Source: Globisporangium splendens
Taxonomy: Eukaryota > Oomycota > Peronosporomycetes > Pythiales > Pythiaceae
Reading direction: 5' to 3'
Length of the DNA: 64,000 nucleotides
Assembly: GCA_006386115.1 (NCBI GenBank)
Contig: VFIW01000118.1
Span: forward strand, 143,754-207,753
How positions within the stretch are numbered: the first letter of the stretch is position 1; the number at the start of each line of letters is the position of its first letter. Of the stretch, positions 24,671 through 33,867 are shown one piece after another. The translations under genes and the position numbers were made by a program. Under the pieces are notes generated by a model. It was not told where the DNA came from and did not search any database. It worked only from the letters and a program-made list of their open reading frames with translations.

Positions 24671-26509
24671 TTACATGGTCGCGACAGGTTCGTGGTTGCG
24701 CATGATCTCGCCCGTGAGGGTCTCGTCGATTTGCTCGTTGATAATACGGCAGACCATGGCATCGCCGTTGATGTTGCAGAACGTGATCATGCGGTCGAGC
24801 ACGACATCGGCGGCCACGAGCAGCGAATAGAGCTCCGGCAGATCGTGGCTGGGCATCGTGATCTTCCACACGGTCGTAAGCATCACGAGACTACCGGCAG
24901 GCACGGGCGCGGCAGCGAGCGAGCCGAGGAACGACGCCAAGACGAGCACGGCGATCTGGAATGCGCTGAATTCGCTGTTGAGACCCGAACCATCGATGAG
25001 GAAGAACATCATCATCGGCAGGTAGATCGCCGTACCGTTCATGTTGAGCGACGCACCAATCGACATGACGAAGTACATGATCGAGCTCGACACTTCGCGC
25101 GATTGCTCGATGCAGCGCATACTGATGGGCAGTGTGGCGACCGACGACGAACAACCAATGCTGTACACGTACGCGGGAAGCATATGGCGCATGTAGTGGT
25201 ACGGGTTGCTTCGCGTGAACATGACGAAGATGGTGGGCATCACGACTAGCACGTGCACAAGCACAGCGCCGATGAAGAGGCCGCCGACACTGAGCGTCAT
25301 CACGATCGGTGACATCTTGACGACACTGGTGAGATCGGCTCCGAAGGCACCGGCGAGCAGCGACAGCACAGCATACGGCGTGAACTGGATGACCCAGTTC
25401 GTCATCGTCACGAGCGACTCGTTCACTTCTCGGAGGAATTCCAGAAGCGGGTTGAGCTGGATCGGGCCGTGGAAACTCTTAGCGAGCGTGATGCCACAAG
25501 GGATCGCGAACGCGACGATACTGAGCAGCGTGCTGTTGACGAAAGCCGCCATGATGTTGGACGGCACGATCATGTGCAGGATCTCGATCAAGTTGGTCGA
25601 CACCGATGCGGAAGCGTCGAGTGTCACGGTCGTGCGCACGAACGCATTGTTCACGTCGTCCGCGATAAATTGCGCCGTCGCATTTATCGTCGTTGCCGAG
25701 CACGTGACGATGCCTGATGGCAGCATCTCTAGATACTTGTTGTTGTCGCACTGGATCCCGAACACGGCTACCGAACTTCCTTTGTCATTGGCCTCAACAA
25801 TATTGTACACGACACGAGCGAGAAAGCCCATGCCGATCCCTTCGGCGATACCGATAAGGGTCGTACAGAAGAAGAACAGCGCGACTCGGATACCGATCGC
25901 TTGGCCCTTTCCGATGTGAATCAGATCGGCGACCGACACCGCCAAGTTGACGAACACGAGCGGCACGACGATACACTGGATGGCACGAATGTAGAGATCG
26001 CCGGGCGTCTTGATCCAGTCCGTCACGGCTTTGTCGACTTCGTAGTGGTTCAACACCGTGCCGACAACGAGCCCCACGACGATACACAGGAGAATCGCGG
26101 CCATACTGACCATCGACGCGGTCGCCTTCTGCTGCTCTGGCGCGACGGCTTCAATGAACTGCTGGGTCGCACCACCACCGCCACGCGCGCCATTGTTACC
26201 GTTCAGGTGCGGCGTACGAATGTCCTGGAAGCCCGCATCCGGAGACCCAGCGAAATCGTTGCGGTTGCCGAGTGAACCGCGACCACCACCGCCATTCGCG
26301 TTCGTCGTAAAGTTGGTACGCAGCACCGCCGTGTGAGGCGGCGGCGGTGGCCGCACGTTGTTGCGTGGCGCGAGGCGCGTGGCCGAGCCGGGTGGACCGA
26401 GCGAGTACGGGCTCGGCGCGCTCGGAAGCGACGACTGGCTGCTGTTGCCGTCGTCCATGTTGAGATTATAGAGAATGAAGCCGCCGCTGCCGTCCGTGGA
26501 CTTGTGCAT
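24671..26509 (-). CDS. SLC1-type dicarboxylate/amino acid:cation symporter
   Basis: Single exon, 612 residues. The first ~130 are cytosolic, rich in Gly, Pro, Ser and Asn. The membrane domain then starts (MVSMAAILLCIVVGLVVG) and carries all SLC1 landmarks: the Ser-rich hairpin SSSVATLP, the sodium/substrate motif NMNGTAIYLP, the second hairpin VPAGSLVML, and the last helix DRMITFCNINGD with the Asp, Asn and Asp that bind substrate and sodium. The predicted role is uptake of glutamate, aspartate, neutral amino acids or dicarboxylates coupled to Na+ or H+ at the plasma membrane. The Arg that fixes acidic substrates in glutamate transporters is not clearly placed (DRMITFCNIN), so neutral substrates are possible. 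The large loop between helices 4 and 5 (CDNNKYLEMLPSG region) is extended, as in eukaryotes. Confidence 0.93.
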   Translation of the reverse strand: MHKSTDGSGGFILYNLNMDDGNSSQSSLPSAPSPYSLGPPGSATRLAPRNNVRPPPPPHTAVLRTNFTTNANGGGGRGSLGNRNDFAGSPDAGFQDIRTPHLNGNNGARGGGGATQQFIEAVAPEQQKATASMVSMAAILLCIVVGLVVGTVLNHYEVDKAVTDWIKTPGDLYIRAIQCIVVPLVFVNLAVSVADLIHIGKGQAIGIRVALFFFCTTLIGIAEGIGMGFLARVVYNIVEANDKGSSVAVFGIQCDNNKYLEMLPSGIVTCSATTINATAQFIADDVNNAFVRTTVTLDASASVSTNLIEILHMIVPSNIMAAFVNSTLLSIVAFAIPCGITLAKSFHGPIQLNPLLEFLREVNESLVTMTNWVIQFTPYAVLSLLAGAFGADLTSVVKMSPIVMTLSVGGLFIGAVLVHVLVVMPTIFVMFTRSNPYHYMRHMLPAYVYSIGCSSSVATLPISMRCIEQSREVSSSIMYFVMSIGASLNMNGTAIYLPMMMFFLIDGSGLNSEFSAFQIAVLVLASFLGSLAAAPVPAGSLVMLTTVWKITMPSHDLPELYSLLVAADVVLDRMITFCNINGDAMVCRIINEQIDETLTGEIMRNHEPVATM

Positions 26510-26516
26510 CTTGGTC

Positions 26517-26556
26517 TGCTGTGTGCTGTGTGCTGTGTGCTGTGTGCTGTGTGTGT
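26517..26556. repeat. Heptanucleotide tandem repeat in transporter leader
   Basis: About five copies of GTGTGCT in a row, immediately upstream of the transporter start codon on the minus strand, so it would lie in the 5' leader or core promoter. Confidence 0.8.
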
Positions 26557-26559
26557 GGG

Positions 26560-27437
26560 GGGGATCTCAGCGACTGGACTCAAGGAGCGCTCTCTGGAAG
26601 ACCGCGACAGAGAGAGAGTGACAGGATGCAGTTACTCGGCACCAAAAGCGCACGCCACTCACACGCGCAGTGACCAGACGAATGTGTTGATAATACACTC
26701 AATGGGAGTCGGCGCGAGGGCGCGGATTGGGGAATGCGCCATAGAGCGTCGATGCGGGTAGGCGTCTCCACAAGCGTTGAAGGGTAATGCGCGCATGTGG
26801 ATAGCCAGCGCGCGCGTTGCAAAGCCCAGAGGAAAAAAAAAGGGAGGAGACCGCGGTGGTTTAGTGAAACCAAGAGAAAAAAGCGCAGCGACTGTGTAAA
26901 AAGGAAGTGTGATCGTGGCCATCTGGTGGGAAAAGCAGCGCCGTCACCACATGGCTAAGCTTGCAATTTCACATGATCTTTAGGAAATTATCGTGGCATA
27001 TTAAGCAATGCATTCAATGGTACAGCGAATAGAAGTTGTGACAACCAAAAGTCCTGTATAATTGGATATTGTCGACCATCATGGCGGTGCAATCAAGAGA
27101 GTGTGAGAGTGGTTCGGGGTGGACCTCAGCATCCTATCTTATACCATTAGATGCTGGAGACGCTTGCAAACCATTAAAGCGTGTCACTATCCTGCATTCG
27201 AATATTTGTCGCATCGAGTCGGATATATCAGACTATCGTGGCCCACACCAATTAGACTAGACCCATCCACTTAATGTGGCCCACCCCATTTTTGCTTCCT
27301 CCATTTGTTCTGAGCGGGTGGGTTTCCTCTGCTTCCTCAACCTGCCAAACCCGTCGCATCATTCTGACCCGTTGGTCTGTCCGCCATACTCCGTCGGTTG
27401 ATTGGCTCTGCCATTTAAGCCATTCGCACGAGCCAAG
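26560..27437. other. Divergent promoter region, transporter and BUD23
   Basis: About 880 bp between the divergent start codons. There are no coding frames with recognisable content. It carries purine-rich and A-rich tracts near 26830-26845. Confidence 0.5.
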
Positions 27438-28565
27438 ATGAGTCGTCCGGAGCACATTTCCCCACCCGAGGTGCGCCTGCATGCGGCTGCCGATGCCTCC
27501 CATACTATGTTGCATGAATAGCGCACTGTGCTGACTTCCTGTGCGTATGCATATGCTGCCATACTAGCTCTTTTACGATGAGAAAGAAGCCGCCAAATAC
27601 AACTCGAGCTCGCGCATCGTCAAAGTCCAGGTACGGCTTCCGTCGCCATTCGCTGGCTGTTTATTTGTATTTGAAGGATCCTGCGTGCCAGATGCTAAAG
27701 GAGTACTAACCGGCGCTTGTTTTGCTGTTTATTACGATAGGAAGAGCTGGCGAACCGTGCCATTGAGCTGTTGAACCTGCCTGCGGGTGAGGAAAAGTTT
27801 ATCCTCGATGTCGGCTGTGGTAGTGGACTGAGTGGCGTCGCGCTCGAAGAAGCCGGCCACGCGTGGGTCGGCGTGGATATCAGTAAAGATATGCTCGACA
27901 TTGCCTCGGAACGCGACAGTAGTGGAGACGTGTTCCTGCAGGATATGGGCTGCGGACTGCCGTTCCGCCCTGGCGTGTTCGATGGTTGCATCAGCATTTC
28001 CGCGGTCCAGTGGCTCTGCTACTCGGACAAGAAGGAGCACACGGCGCGGAAGCGTTTGACGCGCTTTTTCACGTCGCTGTACACGTGCTTGAAGCGCGGC
28101 AGTCGCGCCGTGTTGCAGTTGTACCCAGAGACGCCCGAGCAAATGGAAGAAATCTCCGGATGTGCCATGCGCTGCGGCTTCTCGGGCGGTCTCGTGATCG
28201 ATTTTCCCAACAGTTCGAAGGCGAAGAAGTTCTACTTGTGTCTGTTCGCGGGCTACGACGCGCCACCAGTGATTCCAAAGGCGCTCGGCACGGGCGAAGC
28301 CGCGAGCGCGTCCGAGGTCGCGTTCGAAAATCGTCGCAAGCAGCTTCACGTACGTTTAACTTTACGTTTTGATCCTCGTATCGTATGTGTGGATCCCTAA
28401 CCTTGTACTTTGTTTCTATGATCACAGCAACGCCGAGCCAATGGACGCGACTCGGTCAAGGTCAAGGACTGGGTGCTGGCGAAGAAGGACCGCTACCGCA
28501 AGCAGGGCAAGAAGGTCAAGGCCGACAGTAAATTCACAGGCAGACGCCGTCCGTCCAAGTTCTAA
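27438..28565 (+). CDS. BUD23: BUD23-type 18S rRNA (guanine-N7) methyltransferase
   Basis: Four exons (27438-27470, 27568-27630, 27741-28349, 28428-28565) give 280 residues, as usual for BUD23/WBSCR22. It opens MSRPEHISPPE, then FYDEKEAAKY, a BUD23 hallmark. The SAM-binding motif is ILDVGCGSGLSG with VGVDIS as motif II, followed by MGCGLPFRPGVFDG and SAVQWLC. The C-terminus (KDWVLAKKDRYRKQGKKVK, then RRRPSKF) is the basic tail found in this family. The enzyme methylates a guanine of 18S rRNA with TRM112 as partner and is needed for 40S subunit maturation and export. Confidence 0.95.
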
Positions 28566-28703
28566 AGCCGCTTGTATAAGGGAGAAGCTCTTTCATGGGA
28601 AATGGCGAGTCTTACAGTATGTGGTATGAATTTTGTATATATTACATCGTTATATATCTTCCTGGTTTTGCAACCTCTCTCTTTGTCTGCCTTGCCATCT
28701 CCT

Positions 28704-29123
28704 CTATGCATCCTGGACGATCTCGCCCTTTTCGTTGATCAGCTCGGGTGCCTGCGGGTTGATACTCAGTCTGCCGATGACCACGCAGTCGGGCACGATC
28801 TTGACGGTCTTGGCCGTGATGTTGCCGAAGATCTGCGCCTTGTCGCGCAGCACGAGCTTCTCAACCACGAGGTTCCCGATGGTCTTGCCGCCCGTCACGT
28901 ACACCTCCTTCATGTTCTCGATGGAGCCTATCAGCACGCCCTTGGTGCCCACGACGAGCGAGCCCTTGGAGATCAGCTTGCCCTCGAACTCGCTCTCGAT
29001 GCGCAGCAGCCGCTCGAAGCTCAGCTCGCCTTTCATCTTGACCGCCACGCCGATCGTCGTCTCAGGCTCAGTGTCGATGATCGGCACTTTGGAGGTGCGC
29101 ACAGGCGCATATGCCGGCGTCAT
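28704..29123 (-). CDS. Bactofilin-family (polymer-forming cytoskeletal) protein
   Basis: Single exon, 139 residues. After a ~45-residue leader, the protein is built of short hydrophobic repeats (GSLVVGTKGVLIGSIENMK, VYVTGGKTIGNLVVEKLVL, IFGNITAKTVKIVPDC), the right-handed beta-helix pattern of bactofilins. Bacterial bactofilins self-assemble without nucleotide into filaments; a bacterial-type family in a eukaryotic nuclear gene suggests old horizontal transfer. It has the host codon bias and lies between conserved eukaryotic genes, so it is not contamination. Its 3' end faces BUD23 with 138 bp between. The cell role is unknown. Confidence 0.8.
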   Translation of the reverse strand: MTPAYAPVRTSKVPIIDTEPETTIGVAVKMKGELSFERLLRIESEFEGKLISKGSLVVGTKGVLIGSIENMKEVYVTGGKTIGNLVVEKLVLRDKAQIFGNITAKTVKIVPDCVVIGRLSINPQAPELINEKGEIVQDA

Positions 29124-29756
29124 GGGTGGCGAGTCGCTTTCAAGCTGCTTGGTTTGCCACGTTGAGTGGTGGTTGTTCAGGCGCCCTCTCGTTTCGGTTT
29201 CGGAGGTGGATTGCGAGGTATCGCCACACCGTCATCCATCTCTTGGCGTGAGTGGCTCTCTTTCTCTCGCGGCGTCACGCGTGGAAGAGGAATGGTTGCT
29301 GGAGGCACTCACGCGCGAAAAGTTCAATTCGCTCGTCTGCCGAAATGCTTCTTCCTGTCTTTCTGATGTGGTAGCGTCTCAATGCAAGCAGCGACAACGC
29401 ATGCGAGTCGCTCGCTCTCTCTGTTGTCTCTGTTGTCTCTGATGGCGCCTTTGGTTGCGGCTATTCCTGACCTTGACGCGCGCGAGTTTCTTGTGCTGGG
29501 AGGAAAAGACAGTGGCCATTTAGAATGCAATTGCGGGATCGACAAGAATAGCGCGGAAATACCGTAACCAATGCGTCAAATATACATTTTGCTTTTTCTC
29601 GCTTTAGGTCATTTCATTTGTGTCCGCTTCCCCTTAGAACGTTCTTATCACTGTTTGCGCTCTTGCGTTTTGCTGCTCTCATGAGCCACCACGCGAATGC
29701 TCATCAGCATAAACAGCATAAACGTCGCTTCTGGACTTTTCCTTCGTTGCATTTGT
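29124..29756. other. Intergenic region with one short secretory-like frame
   Basis: Between bactofilin and CDK7. Besides a 61-codon plus-strand frame at 29382-29567 (listed separately) I see nothing. Confidence 0.5.
29382..29567 (+). other. Possible small secreted peptide frame
   Basis: A 61-codon ATG frame starts MQAATTHASRS followed by SLLSLLSLMAPLVAA, a plausible signal peptide with an AxA-type cleavage site, and then about 35 residues with two Cys (ECNC). It has no known domain and no further exon I can recognise. It may be chance. Confidence 0.2.
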
Positions 29757-30674
29757 TTATTCGGCTAGATTTGGTTTTGTGGACGGCAGCTTTTCGATCG
29801 GTGTCGGTGCGGGTGCATTGCTGAAATACGGGTGCTTGAGTGCCTCGGTCGCGCTGATGCGCTCCGCAGGGTTGAACTTGAGCAGCTTGGTGAGCAGATC
29901 CAGCGCATCCTCGGACGCAGCCGTGAAGATCGAGGACATCGGCGGCGCTGTGCTCGGCGTAAACTCGACGTAGTTGGGCAGCGACGCCATCCCGGGCCAC
30001 ACGTCTTCGGTCGGAGTGCCCAGCGCATGGAAAATCCTTCCTACTTGGTCCAGTTCGTTCATACCCGTGAGGTAGGGCATTCGCAGCATGAGCTCAGCGA
30101 AGATGCATCCGACCCCCCACATGTCGACGGCGCCGCTGTACTCGCGCGCGCCAAAGAGCAGCTCCGGCGGGCGGTACCAGATCGTACACACCATGGACGT
30201 CATATTCGGGTTCGGACTGCCGTAGATCCGCGCGAGACCAAAATCCCCAATCTTGACCTGTCCATCGGGTCCGATGAGCAAGTTCTCGGGTTTGAGATCG
30301 CGATGCAAAACGTAGTGGTCGTGGCAGTACTCGATGCCCTGCAGCAACATCTTCATGTACGCCTTGGTGTCGGCTTGCGTGAGCACGACGGCTTTGTCCT
30401 TAATGACGTCGTCCAGGTTCGACGGCAGGATCTCGAACACGACGTTGATCGTGTCGTTGGCGACGAACACATCGAGCAGCTCGACGACGTTCGGATGCTT
30501 GAGCTCGGTCTGCAGCTTCACTTCGCGCAGCGCCGTGAAGTCCACGCCGTCCTTGAACTTGCCGCGCTTGAACTGCTTGATGGCGACCTTGCGTCCTGTA
30601 CTCTTTTGCACGGCCGCGTGCACGATACCGAACGTACCTTCGCCGAGCACATCGCCGCGCTCGTATCGATCCAT
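29757..30674 (-). CDS. CDK7: Cyclin-dependent kinase 7-like (CAK/TFIIH kinase)
   Basis: Single exon, 305 residues, a bare kinase domain. It shows the Gly loop GEGTFGIV, VAIKQFKRGKFKDG, the cyclin-binding helix as DFTALREVKLQTEL (the NRTALREI version of PSTAIRE found in CDK7), catalytic HRDLKPENLL, DFGLARIYGSPNPNM and the PPELLFGAREYSGAVDMW segment that is diagnostic for CDK7. Known role: with cyclin H and MAT1 it phosphorylates RNA polymerase II and activates other CDKs. The TRWYR of most CDKs reads TIWYR here. The C-terminus is shorter than in animal CDK7 (346 residues) but ends naturally. Confidence 0.88.
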   Translation of the reverse strand: MDRYERGDVLGEGTFGIVHAAVQKSTGRKVAIKQFKRGKFKDGVDFTALREVKLQTELKHPNVVELLDVFVANDTINVVFEILPSNLDDVIKDKAVVLTQADTKAYMKMLLQGIEYCHDHYVLHRDLKPENLLIGPDGQVKIGDFGLARIYGSPNPNMTSMVCTIWYRPPELLFGAREYSGAVDMWGVGCIFAELMLRMPYLTGMNELDQVGRIFHALGTPTEDVWPGMASLPNYVEFTPSTAPPMSSIFTAASEDALDLLTKLLKFNPAERISATEALKHPYFSNAPAPTPIEKLPSTKPNLAE

Positions 30675-31752
30675 TTTGGCGCTTTGTTGCTGCTATCTTT
30701 TTTGTTTGCGCCTTCAAAGGAAAAAGTCGATGTGTGGACCACATACTTTTGACACATAACTTGATGCGATCCACGCTATTAAAGGTAACTTTCAGAGGAA
30801 GGCAAATGAAGGTGTAGAACACTATTTTGGGACTAGCTTCAGCATCAAGAATCGATGCTGAACACCTGTCGACGATCGTTGTTTAACGCGAATTATAGAA
30901 CGTTTTCCCAAGCAGAAAACAACCAGAAGACACCGTCGGTGTCTCTTTTTTTTGGCAGTTCGTTTCATTCACGGATCGTTGCTGTTCTAGTTGAAAGTGG
31001 CTGTATATTACCGTTGACACAACCTTATACCTTCTCGGCTATGGCTAAGACAATACACTGCATTCTACCGAAGGGTTATTTATTTCTGAAAGTCGTGCGC
31101 AGAGGCTGGGGTCGGTAATATTTCGCTTGGAGCCGACCGTTCTCCAAGTTTGGTTCGATTACGAAAGTGTCCGGTGTGGGGCTCGAACCTGCAACACACA
31201 CCGTAAGGACCAGAAGCTTATCCGACTAACCCACGCCACCGGGTTGTGGATCGTTGCTGTTCTAGCCGACACGGACTCCGTTTTCATTCTTGCAATGTGC
31301 CGCGTTCGTTATTTTCTGTCGCTCTCTCTCGGTCCGTATTTTTTTCTTTCGTCGACTTGGATGCCTGTTGTCGTGTGACAATCCCAGACTCAGCGACCTT
31401 TCACTCGAACGCTGTATTTATCTATTGCAAGACGCACGCATGACCATCCGACCGCCTCTCTCTCTCTTCCTTACTATAGAAAAAAAAAAAAACCGCCCAC
31501 TTTCTTTTTCATCGCACACACTGAGCTGTTGCCACCTCATAGTTGTCGCTACAATCTGTCGCGGACTGTACCCATACATAACTTCACATTGTTGTTGAAG
31601 TGGCTTACTTTTTAACCTCCACTAACACCCGTGAACACCCATTCGCAGCCGTTTCAATGCGGTGACCCTACTGTACTTTTTGCTGCGTCCCGTAATTTAC
31701 GCCGTTGCGGGTGCGGATGCAGATGCTCGCGGGGTTTCCCTTTTCCGCACTC
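30675..31752. other. Intergenic with tRNA-like element
   Basis: CDK7 upstream region, followed by a tRNA-like segment on the minus strand, a poly(A) run at about 31480-31492, and the GH30 copy 2 promoter. No protein-coding gene is seen. Confidence 0.5.
31169..31242 (-). mobile_element. tRNA-like SINE head or tRNA pseudogene
   Basis: On the minus strand TGGGTTAGTCGG (31222-31233) resembles a Pol III A box and GGTTCGAGCCC (31179-31189) is a perfect B box, 32 bp apart. The ends CCGGTG and CACCGG can pair, but the anticodon and T stems do not form, so it is not a working tRNA. A degenerate tRNA with intact Pol III boxes is the usual head of a SINE. I did not find a second full copy in the window. 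Confidence 0.4.
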
Positions 31753-31767
31753 TCACTCTTCAATTTT
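31753..31767 (+). promoter_or_regulatory. Inr/FPR-like element of GH30 copy 2
   Basis: TCACTCTTCAATTTT, 40 bp upstream of the start codon at 31807, closely fits the oomycete initiator plus FPR pattern. The frame that would extend the protein N-terminally runs through this element, which supports starting at 31807. Confidence 0.5.
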
Positions 31768-31806
31768 CCGCCAAGGACGCACGTCACCACTCCGCAATTG
31801 GACGCG

Positions 31807-33867
31807 ATGGCCGCCGCAGGACAGAACACGGCGGCGCCGCGCACGCAGTACGGCACGAGTTCGCTCGCGAGCGACGACGCGCTCGGCGGTGCCAGTGCGC
31901 GCCGCAGCCGGATCGTGAAATGGGGCGTGACGGCGCTCGTCGCAGGCGTCAGTGCGGCGCTCATCGCGTTGACTGTCACGCGCTCTGGCGACTCCACCAC
32001 GCCGTCCGCGACAGCGTCCACCTCTGCTGGCGGTGCTGTCGTGGGAGCGGGTGTGGGAGCGAGCGTGCTCGGCTGGCAAAGCTCGTACATCAACGGCGAG
32101 AAGAAGATGATGGAGCCGATCACGGGACTCAAGTGGAAGAAGCGCGCTGAGTCAGCATCGAGTACTTCGTTTATTGCGGTGGATGTGAGCAAGAAATTCC
32201 AGGAAATGCTCGGCTTTGGCGGTGCGTTTACGGAAGCCGCGGCGTTACAATTCGCCAAGTTGTCGCCGGAGAAGCAGGAGGAGGTGTTGGAGTTGTACTT
32301 TGACAAGGAAGACGGCGCTGCGTATGAGTTCGGTCGTGTGCCGATGGGCTCGTGCGACTTCTCTGTGGGTTCGTACAGCTTCAATGATGTCGCCAACGAT
32401 ACTACGATGAGTCATTTCGACAGCAGTGTGAGCCATGACACGAAGCTGCTGATCCCGTTCATTCAACGCGCGCTCGAAAAGAACCCAAAGCTCAAGATGC
32501 TTCTGGCGCCGTGGAGCCCACCTGTGTGGATGAAGCGTGGAAGTAAAGACTACGTGCCAAGCATGCTCGGATCGGTGGACCCAGTGGGGTTGCGCGATGA
32601 TGCTCGAGGAGCTTGGGCGTTGTATTTCTCCAAGTTCATCTCTGCGTACAAGAATTACGGCATCAACTTTTGGGGTCTCACTCCTCAGAACGAACCGGAA
32701 TTTGCGGCTCCGTGGGAAGCTTGTAAATATAACGCTCCGTACGAAGCGGAGTTTATTGGGAGCTTCCTTGGTCCAGTGATCAAGCGTGACCACCCAGACG
32801 TGAAGATTATGGTGTTTGATCACAACCGTGATACCGTACACCATTGGGCAGATACCATTTTCAACCATCCTGAAGCCAGCAAGTATGTTGAAGGAATCGC
32901 GTCCCACTGGTATGGCAACGAAGGCGACCGCGTGATGGATGGCGTCAAGTTCCACGAGCATCTGAATGACACTCACTACGTGGACGAAAGTCGCTTCATC
33001 CTCGCTACTGAGAGTTCCAGCTGTCCAGGTGTTGCAAATGGAACCCAAGCGTGGTTCCGTGGCCAACGGTACGCACACGACATGATCGCTGATTTCAACA
33101 ACTGGGTCGTTGGTTGGGTCGACTGGAACTTGATCTTGGATCACACGGGTGGTCCAAACCACCTGGGCAACAACTGCGATGCGCCGATCATCATCGACGA
33201 GACGGACAAGGACTACTATTTGCAGCCAATGTACTACTTCATCAAGCACTTCTCCAAGTTTGTTCCTCCTGGATCGCGCCGCATCTCCACGGACGTCTCT
33301 GCGGCGTTCAAGGAGCCTGGCGATGCACAGTTGTACGTAAACTATCCTGCCGAGTTGCACACGTGCGACAACAGCGCTCGCCAGGCTATTCACAAGACGG
33401 ACGACAACAAGCTTCAGGTCACTGGCACTCCGTTCTGCATCGATCTGCTTCGACCCGATTGGGTGAACCGCCAGGTGTCATTGGTGGAATGCCAATACAC
33501 CTCTCAATCGTGGACGTTCGAATCGAATGGCAAAATTCGTATGGCTGGTTACTGCCTTGCGCTGAACCACGGCTCGACTGCAGACGGGGTTCGTGTGACA
33601 GTGAACCCGTGCAGTGACAGTGAAGAACCGCCACACGAGTTGTGGAACTTCAAGAACGGCTCGATGTACTCGTCGGCGTCTCCGAAGTGCGTGACTGCTG
33701 GTTACTCGTTCGTCCAGTCTGTTGGCTTTGTCACCCCTGAGAACAAGAAGGTGCTCGTGGTGCTGAACGAGAACACGGAAGACGCTGAGTTCGAGCTGCA
33801 ATACGGCGACTTGTCATTGGAGACTGTGATCCCCCAAGGTGCGATTCAAACGTTCACGTGGGAGTAA
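31807..33867 (+). CDS. GH30 glucosylceramidase-like, membrane-anchored (copy 2)
   Basis: Single exon of 686 residues starting MAAAGQNTAAPRTQ. Same layout as copy 1: cytosolic tail, transmembrane helix (WGVTALVAGVSAALIALTV), linker, GH30 catalytic domain with acid/base E296 (TPQNEPEF) and nucleophile E402 (ILATES), and a ricin-like insertion at about residues 508-632 before the last beta-strands (KKVLVVLNENTED). Expected topology is type II, with the enzyme domain in the lumen or outside. The segment around residues 493-504 (STDVSAAFKEPG) and several 3' codons are private to this copy. The promoter and leader differ from copies 1 and 3. Confidence 0.9.
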   Translation: MAAAGQNTAAPRTQYGTSSLASDDALGGASARRSRIVKWGVTALVAGVSAALIALTVTRSGDSTTPSATASTSAGGAVVGAGVGASVLGWQSSYINGEKKMMEPITGLKWKKRAESASSTSFIAVDVSKKFQEMLGFGGAFTEAAALQFAKLSPEKQEEVLELYFDKEDGAAYEFGRVPMGSCDFSVGSYSFNDVANDTTMSHFDSSVSHDTKLLIPFIQRALEKNPKLKMLLAPWSPPVWMKRGSKDYVPSMLGSVDPVGLRDDARGAWALYFSKFISAYKNYGINFWGLTPQNEPEFAAPWEACKYNAPYEAEFIGSFLGPVIKRDHPDVKIMVFDHNRDTVHHWADTIFNHPEASKYVEGIASHWYGNEGDRVMDGVKFHEHLNDTHYVDESRFILATESSSCPGVANGTQAWFRGQRYAHDMIADFNNWVVGWVDWNLILDHTGGPNHLGNNCDAPIIIDETDKDYYLQPMYYFIKHFSKFVPPGSRRISTDVSAAFKEPGDAQLYVNYPAELHTCDNSARQAIHKTDDNKLQVTGTPFCIDLLRPDWVNRQVSLVECQYTSQSWTFESNGKIRMAGYCLALNHGSTADGVRVTVNPCSDSEEPPHELWNFKNGSMYSSASPKCVTAGYSFVQSVGFVTPENKKVLVVLNENTEDAEFELQYGDLSLETVIPQGAIQTFTWE

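Noticed and set aside
31705..31806. N-terminal extension of GH30 copy 2
   Set aside because: It contains the putative initiator element and is not shared with the other copies.
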